Positions 8,751 through 16,952 of a DNA stretch of 58,887 nucleotides are shown here, piece by piece. Location of the stretch: positions 1 through 58,887 of the forward strand of contig JAXLYE010000016.1 of the NCBI GenBank assembly GCA_046351595.1, given 5' to 3'. This DNA comes from JAXLYE01 sp046351595 (GTDB taxonomy: Bacteria > Myxococcota_A > Polyangia > Palsa-1104 > JAEUJZ01). Positions within the stretch are counted from its first letter, which is position 1. Each line of letters opens with the position of its first letter. A program made the position numbers and the translations under genes. The notes under the pieces were generated by a model. It saw only the letters and a program-made list of their open reading frames with translations. It was not told the DNA's origin and did no database searches.

Positions 8751-10282
8751 TGCGCCGCCAGCCGCCCGGACAGCGCCGCCATCGGCACGCCCGGCCCCGG
8801 GTGCACGCTCCCTCCCGCCAGGTAAAGGCCCGGGATCCGCGTGCGGGCGCCCGGCCGCCGGAACGTCGCCATCGCCCCGTGCGTCGCCCGGCCGTAGAGC
8901 GCCCCGCCCGTCGCCGGGAAGCGGCGCTCGAAGTCCGTGGGGCTGGTGATGCGGCAGTTGCTCGGCGTCCGCAGGAGGTGCAGCCCGCACCGACTCAACA
9001 GCTCCATTCCTCGTTGCACGCATGGCTCGATGTCCGCCTCGGTGAAGCGCTCCCGGTCTCCGGTCGCGGGCGCGTTGATGATGCAGAACAGGCGCTCCGG
9101 TGCGCCCTCGCCTCGGATGCCGCCGCCGTCGCCGCCGCCTCGTCCGTCGCGTCCGGGGCCCGGCGCGCGGGCGTGCATCGCGACGTCGGTCGCTCGTGCC
9201 GGCCGGTCCTGGGCGCACACGTACAGCGTCGGCTGCCGGGGCAGTCGGCGGTGCTCGGTGAGGTCGCGGAACTCGGCTTCGTAGTCGCCGCTGAAGAACA
9301 CGTTGTGCAGGCTGAGCGGGAAGCCGCTCGCGGGCACGTGCAGGCTCAAGGTGAGCGCCGACAGCGAGCGCTCGGCCGGCGGCACCGGGCTGACGGCGCG
9401 GCGCGGCGGCTCACCGAGCAGGCCCGCGGCCAGCGCCGCGACGTCGGCGTTGAGCACGACCGCGCTCGCCGGCAGCCGCTCGCCGCCCTCCAGCTTGACG
9501 CCGGTGATCCGGCCGCGCTCGAGCTCCAGCTCGGTGACGGCGCGGCCGTAGCGGAACTGCACGCCGCGCTCGGCCGCCAGGCGGGCCATGGCCTCGGGCA
9601 GGCGCTGCATGCCGCCCGCGACCTGCCACACGCCCGCGAGCTCGACGTGCGCCACCAGCATCAGCGTCGCCGGCGCGAGGAACGGCGAGGAGCCGCAGTA
9701 GGTCGCGTAGCGCCCGAACAGCTGGCGCAGCCGCGGATCCGCGAAGAAGCCGCCGAGCTCGCGCCACAGCGTCGAGAACGGCCGGACGCCGAGCATCGGC
9801 ACGAGGCCGCCGGCGCGCACCGTGAGGCCGAGCGGCGTCGGGCGCTGGCCGCGGAGGAAGGCGCGCTCCAGCGTCTCGTAGACGGCGCGGGCGCGCTGGC
9901 AGAACCTGCGGAAGCCGGCCGCCGCCTGGGCCCCGGCGAAGTCGCCGATGGCGTCGGCCGTGCGCGCCGGGTCCGCGAACAGATCGAGCCGCTCGCCTTC
10001 GCTCCAGGCGTGGCGCGCCAGCACCTCGGCCCGCGTCACGGCGACACGCTCGTCGAAGCGCGCGCCCGCTGCGGCGAACAGCTCGTCGAACACCCACTTC
10101 ATGGTGAGCACGGTCGGGCCCGAGTCGATGCGCGCCACGCCCACCTCGAGCTCGCGCACCTTGCCGCCGGGCCGGTCGCTGCGCTCGATGACCGTCACCG
10201 GCCGCCCGGCCGCCGCCAGATCGAGCGCCGCCGCGAGGCCGCCGGCCCCGGCGCCGATCACCACCACCCCGGCCTCAGCCAT
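8675..10282 (-). CDS. crtD: CrtD, hydroxyneurosporene/1-hydroxycarotenoid 3,4-desaturase
   Basis: FAD-dependent desaturase of the phytoene-dehydrogenase family that introduces the 3,4 double bond after CrtC. The 535-residue protein opens with the dinucleotide-binding GAGAGGLAAALDLAAAG. It continues with the CrtD-like ERSDRPGGKVRELEV and DSGPTVLTMKWVFDELF, and has the C-terminal GLYLAGGSVHPGPGVPMAALSG fragment of the FAD-binding motif in the typical place. A Gly/Arg-rich insertion lies near residue 365. ATG at 10282. It diverges from crtE across a region with PpsR-type operators. The family also contains CrtI; position next to crtC and the sequence favour CrtD. Confidence 0.9.
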   Translation of the reverse strand: MAEAGVVVIGAGAGGLAAALDLAAAGRPVTVIERSDRPGGKVRELEVGVARIDSGPTVLTMKWVFDELFAAAGARFDERVAVTRAEVLARHAWSEGERLDLFADPARTADAIGDFAGAQAAAGFRRFCQRARAVYETLERAFLRGQRPTPLGLTVRAGGLVPMLGVRPFSTLWRELGGFFADPRLRQLFGRYATYCGSSPFLAPATLMLVAHVELAGVWQVAGGMQRLPEAMARLAAERGVQFRYGRAVTELELERGRITGVKLEGGERLPASAVVLNADVAALAAGLLGEPPRRAVSPVPPAERSLSALTLSLHVPASGFPLSLHNVFFSGDYEAEFRDLTEHRRLPRQPTLYVCAQDRPARATDVAMHARAPGPGRDGRGGGDGGGIRGEGAPERLFCIINAPATGDRERFTEADIEPCVQRGMELLSRCGLHLLRTPSNCRITSPTDFERRFPATGGALYGRATHGAMATFRRPGARTRIPGLYLAGGSVHPGPGVPMAALSGRLAAQCLLADSGSSARSRPAATPGGTSTR

Positions 10283-10324
10283 GGCGCCGGCCGCTGCGCC
10301 GGGTGGGCTGCAGACCTTGGTAAG

Positions 10325-10342
10325 TGTTCATAGAAATTGATA
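10325..10342. promoter_or_regulatory. Weak PpsR-type half-site pair, crtD-crtE intergenic
   Basis: TGTTCATAGAAATTGATA matches TGT-N12-ACA with one mismatch (ATA). It lies exactly 8 bp from the perfect site that follows, the spacing known for paired CrtJ sites. It is thus probably the second half of a cooperative operator. Confidence 0.5.
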
Positions 10343-10350
10343 CTATTTTA

Positions 10351-10368
10351 TGTAAAGTCTTCTTTACA
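10351..10368. promoter_or_regulatory. PpsR/CrtJ-type operator, crtD-crtE intergenic
   Basis: TGTAAAGTCTTCTTTACA is a TGT-N12-ACA palindrome with six symmetric bases on each side. It sits between the divergent crtD and crtE starts, so one repressor could control both carotenoid units. Confidence 0.78.
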
Positions 10369-10416
10369 ACTAAACAGCGGCTGCCGGGGGCCGACAGCTG
10401 CGAGAGGGAGAGGCCG

Positions 10417-11319
10417 ATGTACACGAGGATCGAGGCGGCTCTGCGAACGGCGGTCGCGCGCGCCGAGGCGGGAGCGCCGCCGCGGCTCGCCAGCGCCATC
10501 CGGTACGCGGTGTTCCCGGGCGGGGCGCGGGTCCGTCCCTCGCTGTGCCTGGCGGTCGCCGAGGCCTGCGGCGACGACGCGCCGGCGCTCGCGGACGCGG
10601 CCGCGGCGGCCATCGAGCTGCTCCACTGCGCCTCGCTGGTGCACGACGACCTGCCGTGCTTCGACGACGCCGCGGCGCGGCGCGGCCGGCCCTCGGTGCA
10701 CCGCGCCTACGGCGAGCCGCTGGCGGTGCTGGTCGGCGACGCGCTGATCGTGCTGTCGTTCGAGACGCTGGGGCGGGCCAGCGCCGCCGGGCCCGAGCGG
10801 CTGGCGCCGCTGCTCTCGACGCTGGCTCGCGCGGCCGGGGCGCCCTGCGGGCTGGTCGCGGGCCAGGCCTGGGAGAGCGAGCCGGTGGCCCCGCTCGTCG
10901 AGTATCATCGAGCCAAGACGGCGTCGCTGTTCGCCGCGGCGACCAGGGCCGGGGCGCTGGCGGCAGGCCGCGATCCGGAGCCGTGGTGCGCGATGGGCGA
11001 GCGGCTCGGTGAGGCGTACCAGATCGCCGACGATCTCCTGGACGCGCTGGCGCTGCCCCACGAGGCCGGCAAGCCGACGCAGCGCGACGCCGAGCTGCAG
11101 CGACCGAGCGCGGTGGCGCGCTGGGGCCTGGCCGGCGCCGTCGCCAGGCTGCACGAGCAGATCGCGCAGGCGGTGGCGGCGGTACCGGACTCGCCGTCGG
11201 CAGAGCCGCTGCGCGCGCTGGTGCGGCAGCTGGCCGATCGCCTGGTTCCCGAGAGCCTCAAGCACCATGCGATCCGCCGTCCGCAGCTGGATCAGCCGCT
11301 TTTGGCCGAGCCGCTGTAG
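10417..11319 (+). CDS. crtE: Geranylgeranyl diphosphate synthase CrtE
   Basis: Makes C20 geranylgeranyl diphosphate, the precursor of both carotenoids and the bacteriochlorophyll tail. The 300-residue trans-prenyltransferase has the first Asp-rich motif DDLPCFDD at residues 77-84 (bacterial DDx4D form). The second, DDLLD, lies near residue 205 (YQIADDLLDAL), and the GGARVRPSL substrate-binding stretch precedes them. I chose ATG 10417 because GAGAGGGAGAGG lies immediately upstream; the upstream in-frame extension runs through the operator. It ends 53 bp before bchC, in the same direction, so some read-through into the bchC superoperon is possible. Confidence 0.93.
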   Translation: MYTRIEAALRTAVARAEAGAPPRLASAIRYAVFPGGARVRPSLCLAVAEACGDDAPALADAAAAAIELLHCASLVHDDLPCFDDAAARRGRPSVHRAYGEPLAVLVGDALIVLSFETLGRASAAGPERLAPLLSTLARAAGAPCGLVAGQAWESEPVAPLVEYHRAKTASLFAAATRAGALAAGRDPEPWCAMGERLGEAYQIADDLLDALALPHEAGKPTQRDAELQRPSAVARWGLAGAVARLHEQIAQAVAAVPDSPSAEPLRALVRQLADRLVPESLKHHAIRRPQLDQPLLAEPL

Positions 11320-11326
11320 AGGCAGA

Positions 11327-11344
11327 CGTCAAATTAAGTTGACA
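11327..11344 (+). promoter_or_regulatory. PpsR-type operator 1 of bchC
   Basis: CGTCAAATTAAGTTGACA fits TGT-N12-ACA with one mismatch (CGT). Its right end is TTGACA (11339-11344), the likely -35 box of the bchC promoter. The second site starts 8 bp downstream, reproducing the paired layout known for the Rhodobacter capsulatus bchC promoter, where two CrtJ palindromes span -35 and -10. Confidence 0.75.
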
Positions 11345-11352
11345 GTATTTTA

Positions 11353-11370
11353 TGTACAAATTAATTGACG
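11353..11370 (+). promoter_or_regulatory. PpsR-type operator 2 of bchC
   Basis: TGTACAAATTAATTGACG fits TGT-N12-ACA with one mismatch (ACG). It covers the expected -10 region and ends 2 bp before the bchC start codon. Confidence 0.7.
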
Positions 11371-11372
11371 GC

Positions 11373-12311
11373 ATGGATGCGCTCGCGGTCGTCCTCAACG
11401 GACCCAAGCAGCTCGATCTCCGCCGACTGGCCCTCGTGCCCCCGACGGAGGGCCAGGTCGTCGTCGAGGTCGAGTGGAGCGGCATCAGCACCGGCACCGA
11501 GCGCCTGTTGTGGAGCGGCCGGATGCCGCCGTTCCCGGGCATGGGCTACCCGCTCGTCCCCGGCTACGAGTCCGTCGGCCGGATCGTCACCGGCGACGCC
11601 GCGGGCACGCTGCGCCCGGGCGAGCGCGTCTTCGTCCCCGGCGCCAGCTGCTTCGGCGAGGTGCGCGGCCTGTTCGGCGGCGCCGCCTCGCGGCTCGTGG
11701 TGCCGGCCGCACGCGTGATCCGCATCGACGAGGAGCTGGGTGAGGCGGGCGTGCTCCTGGCGCTGGCCGCGACCGCGCAGCACGCGCTGGCCGGCGGCGA
11801 CGGCCACCCCGCCGAGCTGATCGTCGGTCACGGCGTGCTCGGGCGGCTGCTGGCGCGACTCGCGGTGTGCGCGGGCGGCTCGCCCACGGTCTGGGAGAAC
11901 AACCCGCAGCGCCAGGGCGGCGCGGTCGGCTACCGCGTCGTCGATCCCGCGGACGATTCGCGGCGCGACTACCGCACCATCTACGACGTCAGCGGCGACG
12001 CCGCGCTGATCGAGACGCTGATCGGGCGCCTCGCGCGCGGCGGCGAGCTGGTGCTGGCGGGCTTCTACTCCGAGCCGATCTCATTTGCGTTTGCGCCCGC
12101 GTTCCTCAAAGAGGCGCGGCTGCGCATCGCGGCGGAGTGGCAGCCGCAGGACCTGGGCGCGGTCAACCGGCTGATCGCCAGCGGTCGCCTGTCGCTCGGC
12201 GGGCTGATCACGCACTGCCGCTCGTTTGCGCAGGCCGCCGACGCCTACACCACCGCGTTCACGGATCCCGCGTGCCTGAAGATGCTCCTCGATTGGAGAG
12301 CCTGCCCATGA
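11373..12311 (+). CDS. bchC: BchC, 3-hydroxyethyl bacteriochlorophyllide a dehydrogenase
   Basis: Oxidises the C3 hydroxyethyl group to the acetyl group of bacteriochlorophyll a. The 312-residue protein is a zinc-less MDR-type oxidoreductase. It begins MDALAVVLNGPKQL and contains GISTGTERLLWSGRMPPFPG, VPGYESVGRIV and the nucleotide-binding region around LIVGHGVLGRLLARLAV. The start at 11373 aligns with other BchC proteins; an in-frame ATG at 11352 would translate the second operator and adds nothing conserved. There is no Shine-Dalgarno sequence, and the deduced transcription start is at or next to the ATG. Its stop overlaps the bchX ATG. Confidence 0.94.
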   Translation: MDALAVVLNGPKQLDLRRLALVPPTEGQVVVEVEWSGISTGTERLLWSGRMPPFPGMGYPLVPGYESVGRIVTGDAAGTLRPGERVFVPGASCFGEVRGLFGGAASRLVVPAARVIRIDEELGEAGVLLALAATAQHALAGGDGHPAELIVGHGVLGRLLARLAVCAGGSPTVWENNPQRQGGAVGYRVVDPADDSRRDYRTIYDVSGDAALIETLIGRLARGGELVLAGFYSEPISFAFAPAFLKEARLRIAAEWQPQDLGAVNRLIASGRLSLGGLITHCRSFAQAADAYTTAFTDPACLKMLLDWRACP

Positions 12312-13324
12312 CGATGACGCAGCCCGCTGCCCAAAGCTCCCTCAACGCCATCACGGATCGCCTGCGCGCCGAGGCCGCGATCGCACCCGAGCCGCCGAGC
12401 AGCGTGGCGCCGACCAAGCACACCCAGATCATCGCGATCTACGGCAAGGGCGGCATCGGCAAGAGCTTCACGCTCGCCAACCTCTCGTACATGATGGCGC
12501 AGCAGGGTCACAAGGTCCTGCTCATCGGCTGCGATCCCAAGAGCGACACCACGTCGCTTTTGTTCGGCGGCCGCGCCTGTCCGACGATCATCAACACCTC
12601 GGCGCAGAAGAAGCAGGCCGGCGAGGAGGTGGCGATCGGCGACGTCTGCTTCAAGCGCGACGGCGTGTTCGCGATGGAGCTCGGCGGCCCCGAGGTCGGT
12701 CGCGGCTGCGGCGGCCGCGGCATCATCCACGGCTTCGAGACGCTCGAGCGGCTCGGCTTCAACGACTGGGGCTTCGACTACGTGCTGCTCGACTTCCTGG
12801 GCGACGTGGTATGCGGCGGCTTCGGGCTGCCGATCGCGCGCGACATGTGCCAGAAGGTCATCGTCGTCGGCTCCAACGATCTGCAGTCGCTGTACGTGGC
12901 CAACAACGTCTGCTCGGCGACGCAGTACTTCCGCAAGCTCGGCGGGCACGTCGGCGTCGCCGGCATCGTCATCAACAAGGACGACGGCACCGGCGAGGCG
13001 CGCGCCTTCGCCGAAAAGGTCGGCATCCCGGTGCTGGCCGCGATCCCGGCGGACGAAGACATCCGGCGCAAGAGCGCCAAGTACGAGATCATCGGCCGCC
13101 CCGGCGGCACGTGGGCGCCGCTGTTCGAGGAGCTGGCCGGCAACGTGGCGAGCGCACCGCCGCTGAGCCCGCGGCCGCTCGATCAGGACGCGCTGCTCGG
13201 GCTGTTCAAGGGCGACGCGGTCGGGCGCGACGTGGTGCTGCAGCCGGCGACGCTCGAGGACATGGCCGGTCCGATGGCCAAGAAGAAGCGGTCGCTCGAG
13301 GTCATCTACGACACCGCGGTCTAA
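12308..13324 (+). CDS. bchX: Chlorophyllide a reductase iron protein BchX
   Basis: NifH-like ATP-dependent reductase component of chlorophyllide a oxidoreductase, which reduces the B ring to give the bacteriochlorin. The 338-residue protein has P-loop GKGGIGKS at residues 46-53. The [4Fe-4S] ligands are Cys134 (GRGCGGRG) and Cys169 (GDVVCGGFG), as expected for a homodimer sharing one cluster. It starts ATG at 12308 overlapping the bchC stop (ATGA). Confidence 0.97.
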   Translation: MTMTQPAAQSSLNAITDRLRAEAAIAPEPPSSVAPTKHTQIIAIYGKGGIGKSFTLANLSYMMAQQGHKVLLIGCDPKSDTTSLLFGGRACPTIINTSAQKKQAGEEVAIGDVCFKRDGVFAMELGGPEVGRGCGGRGIIHGFETLERLGFNDWGFDYVLLDFLGDVVCGGFGLPIARDMCQKVIVVGSNDLQSLYVANNVCSATQYFRKLGGHVGVAGIVINKDDGTGEARAFAEKVGIPVLAAIPADEDIRRKSAKYEIIGRPGGTWAPLFEELAGNVASAPPLSPRPLDQDALLGLFKGDAVGRDVVLQPATLEDMAGPMAKKKRSLEVIYDTAV

Positions 13325-13338
13325 GGCAGGAGCAGAGC

Positions 13339-14865
13339 ATGAGCGCGACTTCACGCAGCCTACCTGTCATCCGCTCGGACGAGGCGGCGGTCTCGTGTCA
13401 CAGCGGCAAGGAAGTGCTGCGTGAAGCGGCAGCCGCCGCCGGCAAGAGCGAGCTGCTCGAGCGCTACGCCGCGGACTACCCGGTGGGCCCGCACGATCAG
13501 CCGCAGAGCATGTGCCCGGCGTTCGGCTCGCTGCGCGTGGGGCTGCGCATGCGCCGGACCGCCACCGTGCTCTCGGGCTCGGCCTGCTGCGTCTACGGGC
13601 TGACCTTCACGTCGCACTTCTACGGCGCGCGGCGGACCGTGGGCTATGTCCCGTTCAACTCGGAGACGCTGGTCACCGGCAAGCTGTTCGAGGACCTGCG
13701 CGCCGCCGTGTACGAGCTGGCGCGGCCCGAGGAGTATGACGCCATCGTCGTCACCAACCTGTGCGTGCCGACGGCCTCCGGGGTGCCGCTGCGGCTCCTG
13801 CCGCGCGAGATCAACGGCGTGCGCATCATCGGGATCGACGTGCCGGGGTTCGGCGTCCCGACCCACGCCGAGGCCAAGGACGTCCTTGCGGGGGCGATGC
13901 TCGGCTACGCGCGCAACGAGGCGGAGCAGGGGCCGGTGGCGGCGCCGCGCACCGGCGTGTGCGGTCGACCGACCGTCACGCTGCTCGGCGAGATGTTCCC
14001 GGTCGATCCGGTGTCGATCGGGCGGATGCTGGAGCCGATGGGGCTCGCGGCCGGGCCGGTGGTGCCGACGCGCGAGTGGCGCGAGCTCTACGCGGCGCTC
14101 GACTGCGTGGCGGTCGGCGCGATCCATCCGTTTTATGCCGCGTGCGTGCGCGAGTTCGAGCAGGCGGGGCGAAAGGTGGTGGCGTCGGCGCCGGTGGGCT
14201 GCGACGGGACCGCGGCGTGGCTGGCCGCGATCGGCGAGGCCTGCGGCGTGCCGCGCGATCGCATCGCGGCGGCGCAGAACGCGGTGCTGCCGGCGATCCG
14301 CGGGGCGCTCGCGGCGCGGCCGATCCGCGGCCGCATCACGCTGTCGGGGTACGAGGGCTCGGAGCTCCTGGTGGCGCGGCTCCTCATCGAGAGCGGGGCG
14401 GACGTCCGCTACGTCGGCACCGCCTGTCCGCGCACGCCGTGGTCGGAGCCGGATCGCGACTGGCTGGCGGCGCGCGGCGTGCGCATCCAGTACCGCGCCT
14501 CGCTGGAGCAGGACCTCGCGGCGATGCGCGAGCACGAGCCGGAGCTGGCCATCGGCACGACGCCGGTGGTGCAGGCCGCGAAGCAGGAAGGCCGGCCGGC
14601 GCTGTACTTTACCAACCTGATCTCGGCGCGCCCGCTGATGGGGCCCGCGGGGGCCGGCTCGCTGGCCGAGGTGGTGAACGCGGCGCTCGGCAGCCAGCGC
14701 CGCTTCACCGAGATGCGCGACTTCTTCGAGGGCGTCGGCACCGGGCACGCGGCCGGGGTCTGGGAAGACATGCCGCGCGATCGGCCCGAGTTCCGCGAGC
14801 AGCAGCTCAAGCAGCGGGCGCAGGCCGCGGGCCGCCGCGGCGCCGAGGAGGCGGTCGGATGCTGA
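13339..14865 (+). CDS. bchY: Chlorophyllide a reductase subunit BchY
   Basis: NifD-like catalytic subunit that pairs with BchZ and receives electrons from BchX. The 508-residue protein has the N-terminal cysteine region SMCPAFGSLRVGLRM and SGSACCVYGLTFTSHFYG, and the later HPFYAACVREFEQAGRKVV and FTNLISARPLMGPAGAGSL. The start is ATG 13339, 14 nt after bchX, with GGCAGGAG upstream. The end overlaps the bchZ start by 7 nt. Confidence 0.97.
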   Translation: MSATSRSLPVIRSDEAAVSCHSGKEVLREAAAAAGKSELLERYAADYPVGPHDQPQSMCPAFGSLRVGLRMRRTATVLSGSACCVYGLTFTSHFYGARRTVGYVPFNSETLVTGKLFEDLRAAVYELARPEEYDAIVVTNLCVPTASGVPLRLLPREINGVRIIGIDVPGFGVPTHAEAKDVLAGAMLGYARNEAEQGPVAAPRTGVCGRPTVTLLGEMFPVDPVSIGRMLEPMGLAAGPVVPTREWRELYAALDCVAVGAIHPFYAACVREFEQAGRKVVASAPVGCDGTAAWLAAIGEACGVPRDRIAAAQNAVLPAIRGALAARPIRGRITLSGYEGSELLVARLLIESGADVRYVGTACPRTPWSEPDRDWLAARGVRIQYRASLEQDLAAMREHEPELAIGTTPVVQAAKQEGRPALYFTNLISARPLMGPAGAGSLAEVVNAALGSQRRFTEMRDFFEGVGTGHAAGVWEDMPRDRPEFREQQLKQRAQAAGRRGAEEAVGC

Positions 14866-16388
14866 TCCTCGATCACGATCGCGCGGGCGGCTACTGGGGC
14901 GCGGTCTATGTCTTTACCGCCATCAAGGGGCTGCAGGTCATCATCGATGGGCCGGTGGGCTGCGAGAACCTGCCGGTGACCTCGGTCCTGCACTACACCG
15001 ACGGGCTGCCGCCGCACGAGCTGCCGATCGTGGTGACCGGGCTGTCCGAAGAGGAGCTCGGGAAGGCAGGCACCGAGGGCGCGATGAAGCGCGCGCACCG
15101 GACGCTGGATCCGGCGCTGCCGAGCGTGGTGGTGACCGGCTCCATCGCCGAGATGATCGGCGGCGGCGTCACCCCCGAGGGCACCGGCATCCAGCGCTTC
15201 TTGCCGCGCACGATCGACGAGGACCAGTGGCAGAGCGCCGACCGCGCGATGCTCTGGCTGTGGAAGCAGTACGGCACCAAGGGCAGCAGCAAGAACGGTC
15301 ACAAGCACGGCCACAAGCACGACCACAAGCACGACGAAGCGCCGCAGCCGCGCGCGCGCAAAGACGGCGAGAAACCGCGCGTCAACCTCATCGGACCGTG
15401 CTACGGCTACTTCAATACGTGGTCGGATCTGGCCGAGATCCGGCGCCTGGTCGAGGGCATCGGCGCCGAGGTGAACATGACGTTCCCGCTCGGCAGCCAC
15501 CTCGCCGAGGTGCCGCGCCTCGCCGACGCTGACGTCAACGTCGTCCTGTACCGCGAGTACGGGCGGCTTTTGTGCGAGGCGCTCGACATGCCGTACCTGC
15601 AGGCGCCGATCGGGCTGCACAGCACCACGCGGTTCCTGCGCGCGCTGGGAGCGCTCTTGCACCTGGATCCGGAGCCGTTCATCGAGCGCGAGAAGCACAC
15701 CACGATCAAGCCGATCTGGGACCTTTGGCGCTCGGTGACGCAGGACTTCTTCGCCACCGCGACCTTCGCGATCGTCGCCAACGAGACGTACTCGCGCGGC
15801 GTGCGGGCGTTCCTGGAGCAGGAGCTCGGCCTGCCGTGCCGCTTCGCGGTCGCGCGCAAGCCGGGAGGCAAGACCGACAACCAGGCCGTGCGCGAGCTGG
15901 TCCAGAAGAACACGCCGCTCGTGCTCTTCGGTTCGTACAACGAGCGCATGTATCTGGCGGAGATCGGGAACCGCGCGATCTATATTCCCGCCTCGTTCCC
16001 AGGGACCGCGATCCGGCGGCACACCGGGACTCCGTTCATGGGCTATGCCGGCGCCTGTTACCTGGTGCAGGAAGTCTGCAACGCCCTGTTCGATGCGCTG
16101 TTCAACATCCTGCCGCTGGGCCGGGAGCTCGATAAGGTCGACCCGACGCCGTCGCGCCTGCACCAGGAGCTGCCGTGGGACGAGGCCGCGGAGCACGCGC
16201 TGGAGTCCGTCCTGACTGCGCTCCCGGTGCTGACGCGGATCTCGGCGGCCAAGCGGCTCCGCGATGCCACCGAGTCGGTGGCCCGCCGCGCCGGCGAGGA
16301 TCGGGTGACCCTGGCGCGGTTTGCAGACACCTCGGCGATGGCGCCCGGACCCTCGACCGGACACACCGCAGCCGGAGGACGAGCATGA
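14859..16388 (+). CDS. bchZ: Chlorophyllide a reductase subunit BchZ
   Basis: NifK-like second catalytic subunit of chlorophyllide a oxidoreductase. The 509-residue protein starts MLILDHDRAGGYWGAVYVFT with the cluster cysteine in GPVGCENLPVTSVLHYTD. It contains FIEREKHTTIKPIWDLWRSV and SFPGTAIRRHTGTPFMGYAG. An unusual His-rich insert lies at residues 148-159 (HKHGHKHDHKHD), in a linker that is variable in the family. The C-terminus carries about 30 extra Ala/Gly/Thr-rich residues. ATG 14859 overlaps bchY; the stop overlaps the next ATG. Confidence 0.96.
   Translation: MLILDHDRAGGYWGAVYVFTAIKGLQVIIDGPVGCENLPVTSVLHYTDGLPPHELPIVVTGLSEEELGKAGTEGAMKRAHRTLDPALPSVVVTGSIAEMIGGGVTPEGTGIQRFLPRTIDEDQWQSADRAMLWLWKQYGTKGSSKNGHKHGHKHDHKHDEAPQPRARKDGEKPRVNLIGPCYGYFNTWSDLAEIRRLVEGIGAEVNMTFPLGSHLAEVPRLADADVNVVLYREYGRLLCEALDMPYLQAPIGLHSTTRFLRALGALLHLDPEPFIEREKHTTIKPIWDLWRSVTQDFFATATFAIVANETYSRGVRAFLEQELGLPCRFAVARKPGGKTDNQAVRELVQKNTPLVLFGSYNERMYLAEIGNRAIYIPASFPGTAIRRHTGTPFMGYAGACYLVQEVCNALFDALFNILPLGRELDKVDPTPSRLHQELPWDEAAEHALESVLTALPVLTRISAAKRLRDATESVARRAGEDRVTLARFADTSAMAPGPSTGHTAAGGRA
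15300..15335 (+). repeat. Three 12-bp tandem repeats in bchZ encoding HKHx
   Basis: CACAAGCACGRC occurs three times head to tail and encodes HKHG-HKHD-HKHD. It lies between two conserved parts of BchZ, so it is an in-frame expansion and not a disruption. Confidence 0.85.
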
Positions 16389-16609
16389 GACGCAAGATCG
16401 GTATGGACCTTGTGAAGGCCCCTGCAAGCTCGCTGAGCTCGACCTGGAGCTTCAAGCTCCTGCACGCCGCGTCCCTGTTGGTCGCGCTGCCGTGCCTGGC
16501 GGTGATGCGCCTGTCTCCGAGCCGGTGGCGCACGCGCGATCAGGAGTCTCTGTTCGCCGAGGCCAACCGCGCGGTGCTGACCGCGCTGGGTTTTGCGTTC
16601 ATGGCCTGA
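16385..16609 (+). CDS. pufQ: PufQ-like small membrane protein
   Basis: A 74-residue protein between bchZ and pufB, the place of pufQ in purple bacteria, where PufQ supports bacteriochlorophyll synthesis or delivery during photosystem assembly. It has a basic N-terminus (MRRKIGMDLVKAP), one hydrophobic segment (about residues 24-42, SFKLLHAASLLVALPCLAVM) and a PufQ-like C-terminal part with EANRAVLTALGFAF. Length and topology fit PufQ, but sequence identity to known PufQ is too low for me to be sure. ATG overlaps the bchZ stop (ATGA). Confidence 0.65.
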   Translation: MRRKIGMDLVKAPASSLSSTWSFKLLHAASLLVALPCLAVMRLSPSRWRTRDQESLFAEANRAVLTALGFAFMA

Positions 16610-16647
16610 GTCGTTCTTAAACAGGCCCGAGTGGCCCTCCGGGGTCC

Positions 16648-16663
16648 GCCGTATCGATACGGC
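16648..16663 (+). repeat. 16-bp palindrome between pufQ-like gene and pufB
   Basis: GCCGTATCGATACGGC is a perfect 16-bp palindrome in the pufQ-pufB gap. It is followed by a second small inverted repeat AATCCT/AGGATT (16664-16669 and 16678-16683). In RNA these could form stem-loops where processing separates the pufBA message from the bch part. No known protein site was recognised. Confidence 0.5.
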
Positions 16664-16714
16664 AATCCTAGCCGCGCAGGATTGGCGCGGAAGCAACCAA
16701 GCTGGAGGTCGGAC

Positions 16715-16933
16715 GTGGCGAACATGGCAGAAGACAGAGTCTCTCTCTCTGGTCTCTCAGAGTCTGAGGCAAAAGAGTTCCACCGCATCTTCATGACGAG
16801 CTTCATCGTCTTCACGGGGATCGCGGTGGTGGCACACGTCCTGGCGTGGATGTGGCGTCCCTGGCTCCCGGGTGTCAACGGGTACGGGATGCTCGACACC
16901 GCCCAGAGCGTCGTCCAGACGATGCTGACCTAG
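16715..16933 (+). CDS. pufB: Light-harvesting 1 beta polypeptide PufB
   Basis: Single-span antenna polypeptide that binds bacteriochlorophyll in the LH1 ring. The conserved part is SLSGLSESEAKEFHRIFMTS, then the membrane segment with the ligand His in VVAHVLAWMWRPWLPG, the beta-type AxxxH...W..RPW signature. It extends about 20 residues beyond RPWLPG, longer than many LH1 beta chains. The start is GTG at 16715 because GGAGG lies 6 nt before it. ATG at 16724 (MAEDRVSL) is the alternative and looks more like other PufB starts but has no well-spaced ribosome site. Confidence 0.93.
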   Translation: MANMAEDRVSLSGLSESEAKEFHRIFMTSFIVFTGIAVVAHVLAWMWRPWLPGVNGYGMLDTAQSVVQTMLT

Positions 16934-16952
16934 TACCCAAAGGAGGCACAAG

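Noticed and set aside
8751..9218. N-terminal extension of crtC
   Set aside because: It is an out-of-frame reading of crtD; CrtC homology begins just after the GTG at 8750.
11352..11372. ATG at 11352 as bchC start
   Set aside because: It would lie inside the second PpsR-type operator and adds seven residues that do not match BchC; ATG 11373 aligns with the family.
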